A stretch of 64,000 bases of DNA from Sciurus carolinensis. Taxonomy: Eukaryota; Chordata; Mammalia; Rodentia; Sciuridae. Of the stretch, positions 62,577 through 64,000 are shown piece by piece (within the stretch, counting starts at the first letter, position 1; each line of letters begins with the position of its first letter). The position numbers were made by a program, and so were the translations under genes. The stretch lies in the NCBI RefSeq assembly GCF_902686445.1, contig NC_062222.1, positions 46,791,292-46,855,291 of the forward strand. The letters run 5' to 3'. The notes below the pieces were generated by a model. That model was given only the letters and a program-made list of their open reading frames with translations, was not told the origin of the DNA and did no database searches.

Positions 62577-63340
62577 TGTTGGGGGCTATGCCATGCGGAC
62601 TACGCCAAGATGGTGCCTGGCAGCCAGCCAGAAGTTGTTTTGATCACATCGGTGGTGAGGAAGTCGGTTAGCATAGACACTCAGGTGCTTTATCATTGGC
62701 TGTATTCAAGAGAGTCCATGCACACAACACATGCACATGTGTTCCCGAGTGCTCTTGCTTGTGCCTGCTCATTTTGACCTTTGCTGTGATAGGGCAGCTG
62801 GCTCCTCACCTGATCTCAACTGGCGTGGCCCCACACTCCGCCTCCTGGAGGGAATATAAGCGGGCAGTCGGCAGAAGGTAAAAAGCAGCAGCTAGCAAAG
62901 AGAAGAAGCAGCTAGAAGAAAGCAGCAGCAGTAAGCAGAAGCAGCAGTGAGAAGAAACAGATCACAGATCGCAGTACGCGGGACGCATCACTAAGAAGCA
63001 CCTCAGATATGACAGCACCTTGAGCACGCACCTTGAGTATGCACCTTTAGTTCACAGGATGCAGGACGCACCTCTAAGAAGAAGCAGCAGAACTCTAAGA
63101 AGAAATAGATCTATGATAAGCGTAGAAGCCTGTCTTTCTCTAAAACTTTCTCTATAAGCAAAACCTATCTTTCTCTCAAAGCTTCTCTTTCTCTAAAATC
63201 AAGCAAGCTTCTTTTCCTCTATGGGCTAGAGAATAAGCAAACAAGCAAGGAAGCAGCACAGGAATAGAAGTAGTTTATTTTCAATCCACCTCTGATAAAT
63301 ACCCGCGCAATTGTTGCTGCGGGCGGCGACAAAAATCCAC
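62577..63340 (+). mobile_element. solo LTR, IAP-like class II, copy 2
   Basis: Starts TGTTGGGGGCTATGCCATGC with CCAAGATGGTGCCTGGCAG. TATA-type TATAAG at 62855-62860. Long AGAAGCAGCAG-type purine runs, a CT-rich zone, and end near TTGCTGCGGGCGGCGACA. Target duplication AAATC at 62572-62576 and 63341-63345. It is close to copy 1 at 23200 and same-strand, but 39 kb away, so these are two solo LTRs rather than one provirus. Confidence 0.85.
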
Positions 63341-63726
63341 AAATCTAGCACCTGTATGCAGTACTATACAGATCACGTGTGCACTCAGTTCTTACCGAGC
63401 AGAAATCACTTGCATAACTTGCTTCTTCTGAAAGAGTATCCTCTGTGACTTTTATACTAGTTCCCATCTGAGGAGCCACTGACCTCCAGAGATTGGATAT
63501 CCAGACCAAAAAAAGTGAAGAGAATAAATTACCACATAAAGAATTAAAGGGAATCCTATATGCCATGAAGTCTGTGAAAAAGGACAGTCAGGAACTCTCC
63601 AAATAACAAGACAGAAGAGTCTAGGAAAAGCGATACAGACAATAAAGGGAAAAGGGACAACATGTGCAGTTGGAAAGTATATCATCTGACTGAAAATAAC
63701 TCCAAGAAAATGATTACAGCATTTTG

Positions 63727-63729
<3 letters not shown>
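63341..63729. other. intron 1, unassigned
   Basis: Nothing recognised. Confidence 0.4.

Positions 63730-63758
<29 letters not shown>
63730..63758. repeat. poly(A) run
   Basis: 29 consecutive A; no retroelement body is recognised to its left. Confidence 0.9.
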
Positions 63759-63760
<2 letters not shown>

Positions 63761-63846
63761 AGCCATGTTCCTCAAATCAAATTTCCAGGGAACAGTCCAG
63801 TTTGGAGGACAGCTCTCACTTAAGTTCTTTAAAGTTCCCACCTCTC

Positions 63847-64000
63847 AGCTGGGTGCCATGTCAAACACCTGTAATCCCAGCAACTGGGAGGCTAAGACTG
63901 GAGGATAGTAGGTTAAAGGGCAGCCTGGGCAATTTAGAGAGAACCTGTCTGAAGATAAAATTAAAAAGGGACTGGGATTGTGGCTCAGTGGTACAATCCT
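63847..64000 (+). mobile_element. B1-ID composite SINE, cut by window end
   Basis: 'cagctgggtgccatgtcaaa', 'gaacctgtctgaagataaaa' and ID start 'gggactgggattgtggctca'. Confidence 0.92.

Noticed and set aside
23200..63340. A 40-kb provirus bounded by LTRs at 23200 and 62577
   Set aside because: The LTRs are 39 kb apart and enclose MCUB exons and many unrelated repeats; copy 2 has its own target duplication. They are separate solo LTRs.
32795..64000. MCUB exon 1 within the window
   Set aside because: I found no GC-rich first exon with a mitochondrial presequence followed by a donor of the right phase. It is most likely beyond 64000.

Overview
The window is nuclear DNA from a placental mammal, almost certainly a rodent of the squirrel family. 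The protein-coding exons are close to human CASP6 and MCUB. The repeats are dominated by tRNA-derived ID SINEs and by composite SINEs in which a B1-like head (7SL-derived) is fused to an ID tail; that composite is typical of Sciuridae. The species cannot be fixed from the sequence alone.

Two genes meet tail to tail at the left edge. The last coding exon of CASP6 (+ strand) lies at 16-257, followed by a short 3'UTR that contains a 5S rRNA-derived insertion. From about 1.5 kb to beyond the right edge the window is the MCUB gene on the - strand. Exons 8 to 2 are present at 1654-1731, 2964-3080, 3644-3847, 5163-5323, 26860-26964, 31945-32115 and 32719-32794. Reading frame and codon phase join across all of them. 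Exon 1, with the mitochondrial targeting sequence and promoter, is not seen. Intron 1 therefore covers 32795 to at least 64000, more than 31 kb.

The rest is transposon-rich intron. Intron 4 (5324-26859) holds a nested stack. A Tigger-type DNA transposon was split by a full-length old L1 (L1-A, +). L1-A was then hit three times at one A/T-rich target by an ID-containing insert, a truncated L1 (L1-C, -) and a full-length L1 (L1-B, -). L1-A and L1-B each also carry a solo LTR. Intron 1 holds a truncated L1 (L1-D), a full-length but broken L1 (L1-E, 43.8-50.9 kb) and a truncated L1 (L1-F, 54.1-56.06 kb) with a clear 3' transduction. It also holds MaLR/MLT1 LTRs, MER5-type hAT remnants, MIR and L2 remnants, and about two dozen ID or B1-ID SINEs.

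No CRISPR, operon, integrated viral coding region or unknown multi-gene system is visible. The most unusual structures are: a 93-bp copy of a nearby sequence inserted into an ID element with an 8-bp target duplication and no poly(A); a 5S rRNA fragment inserted in the CASP6 3'UTR with a direct repeat and no poly(A); the L1-F transduction; and telomere-like TTAGGG blocks in the 3'UTRs of only some L1 copies.
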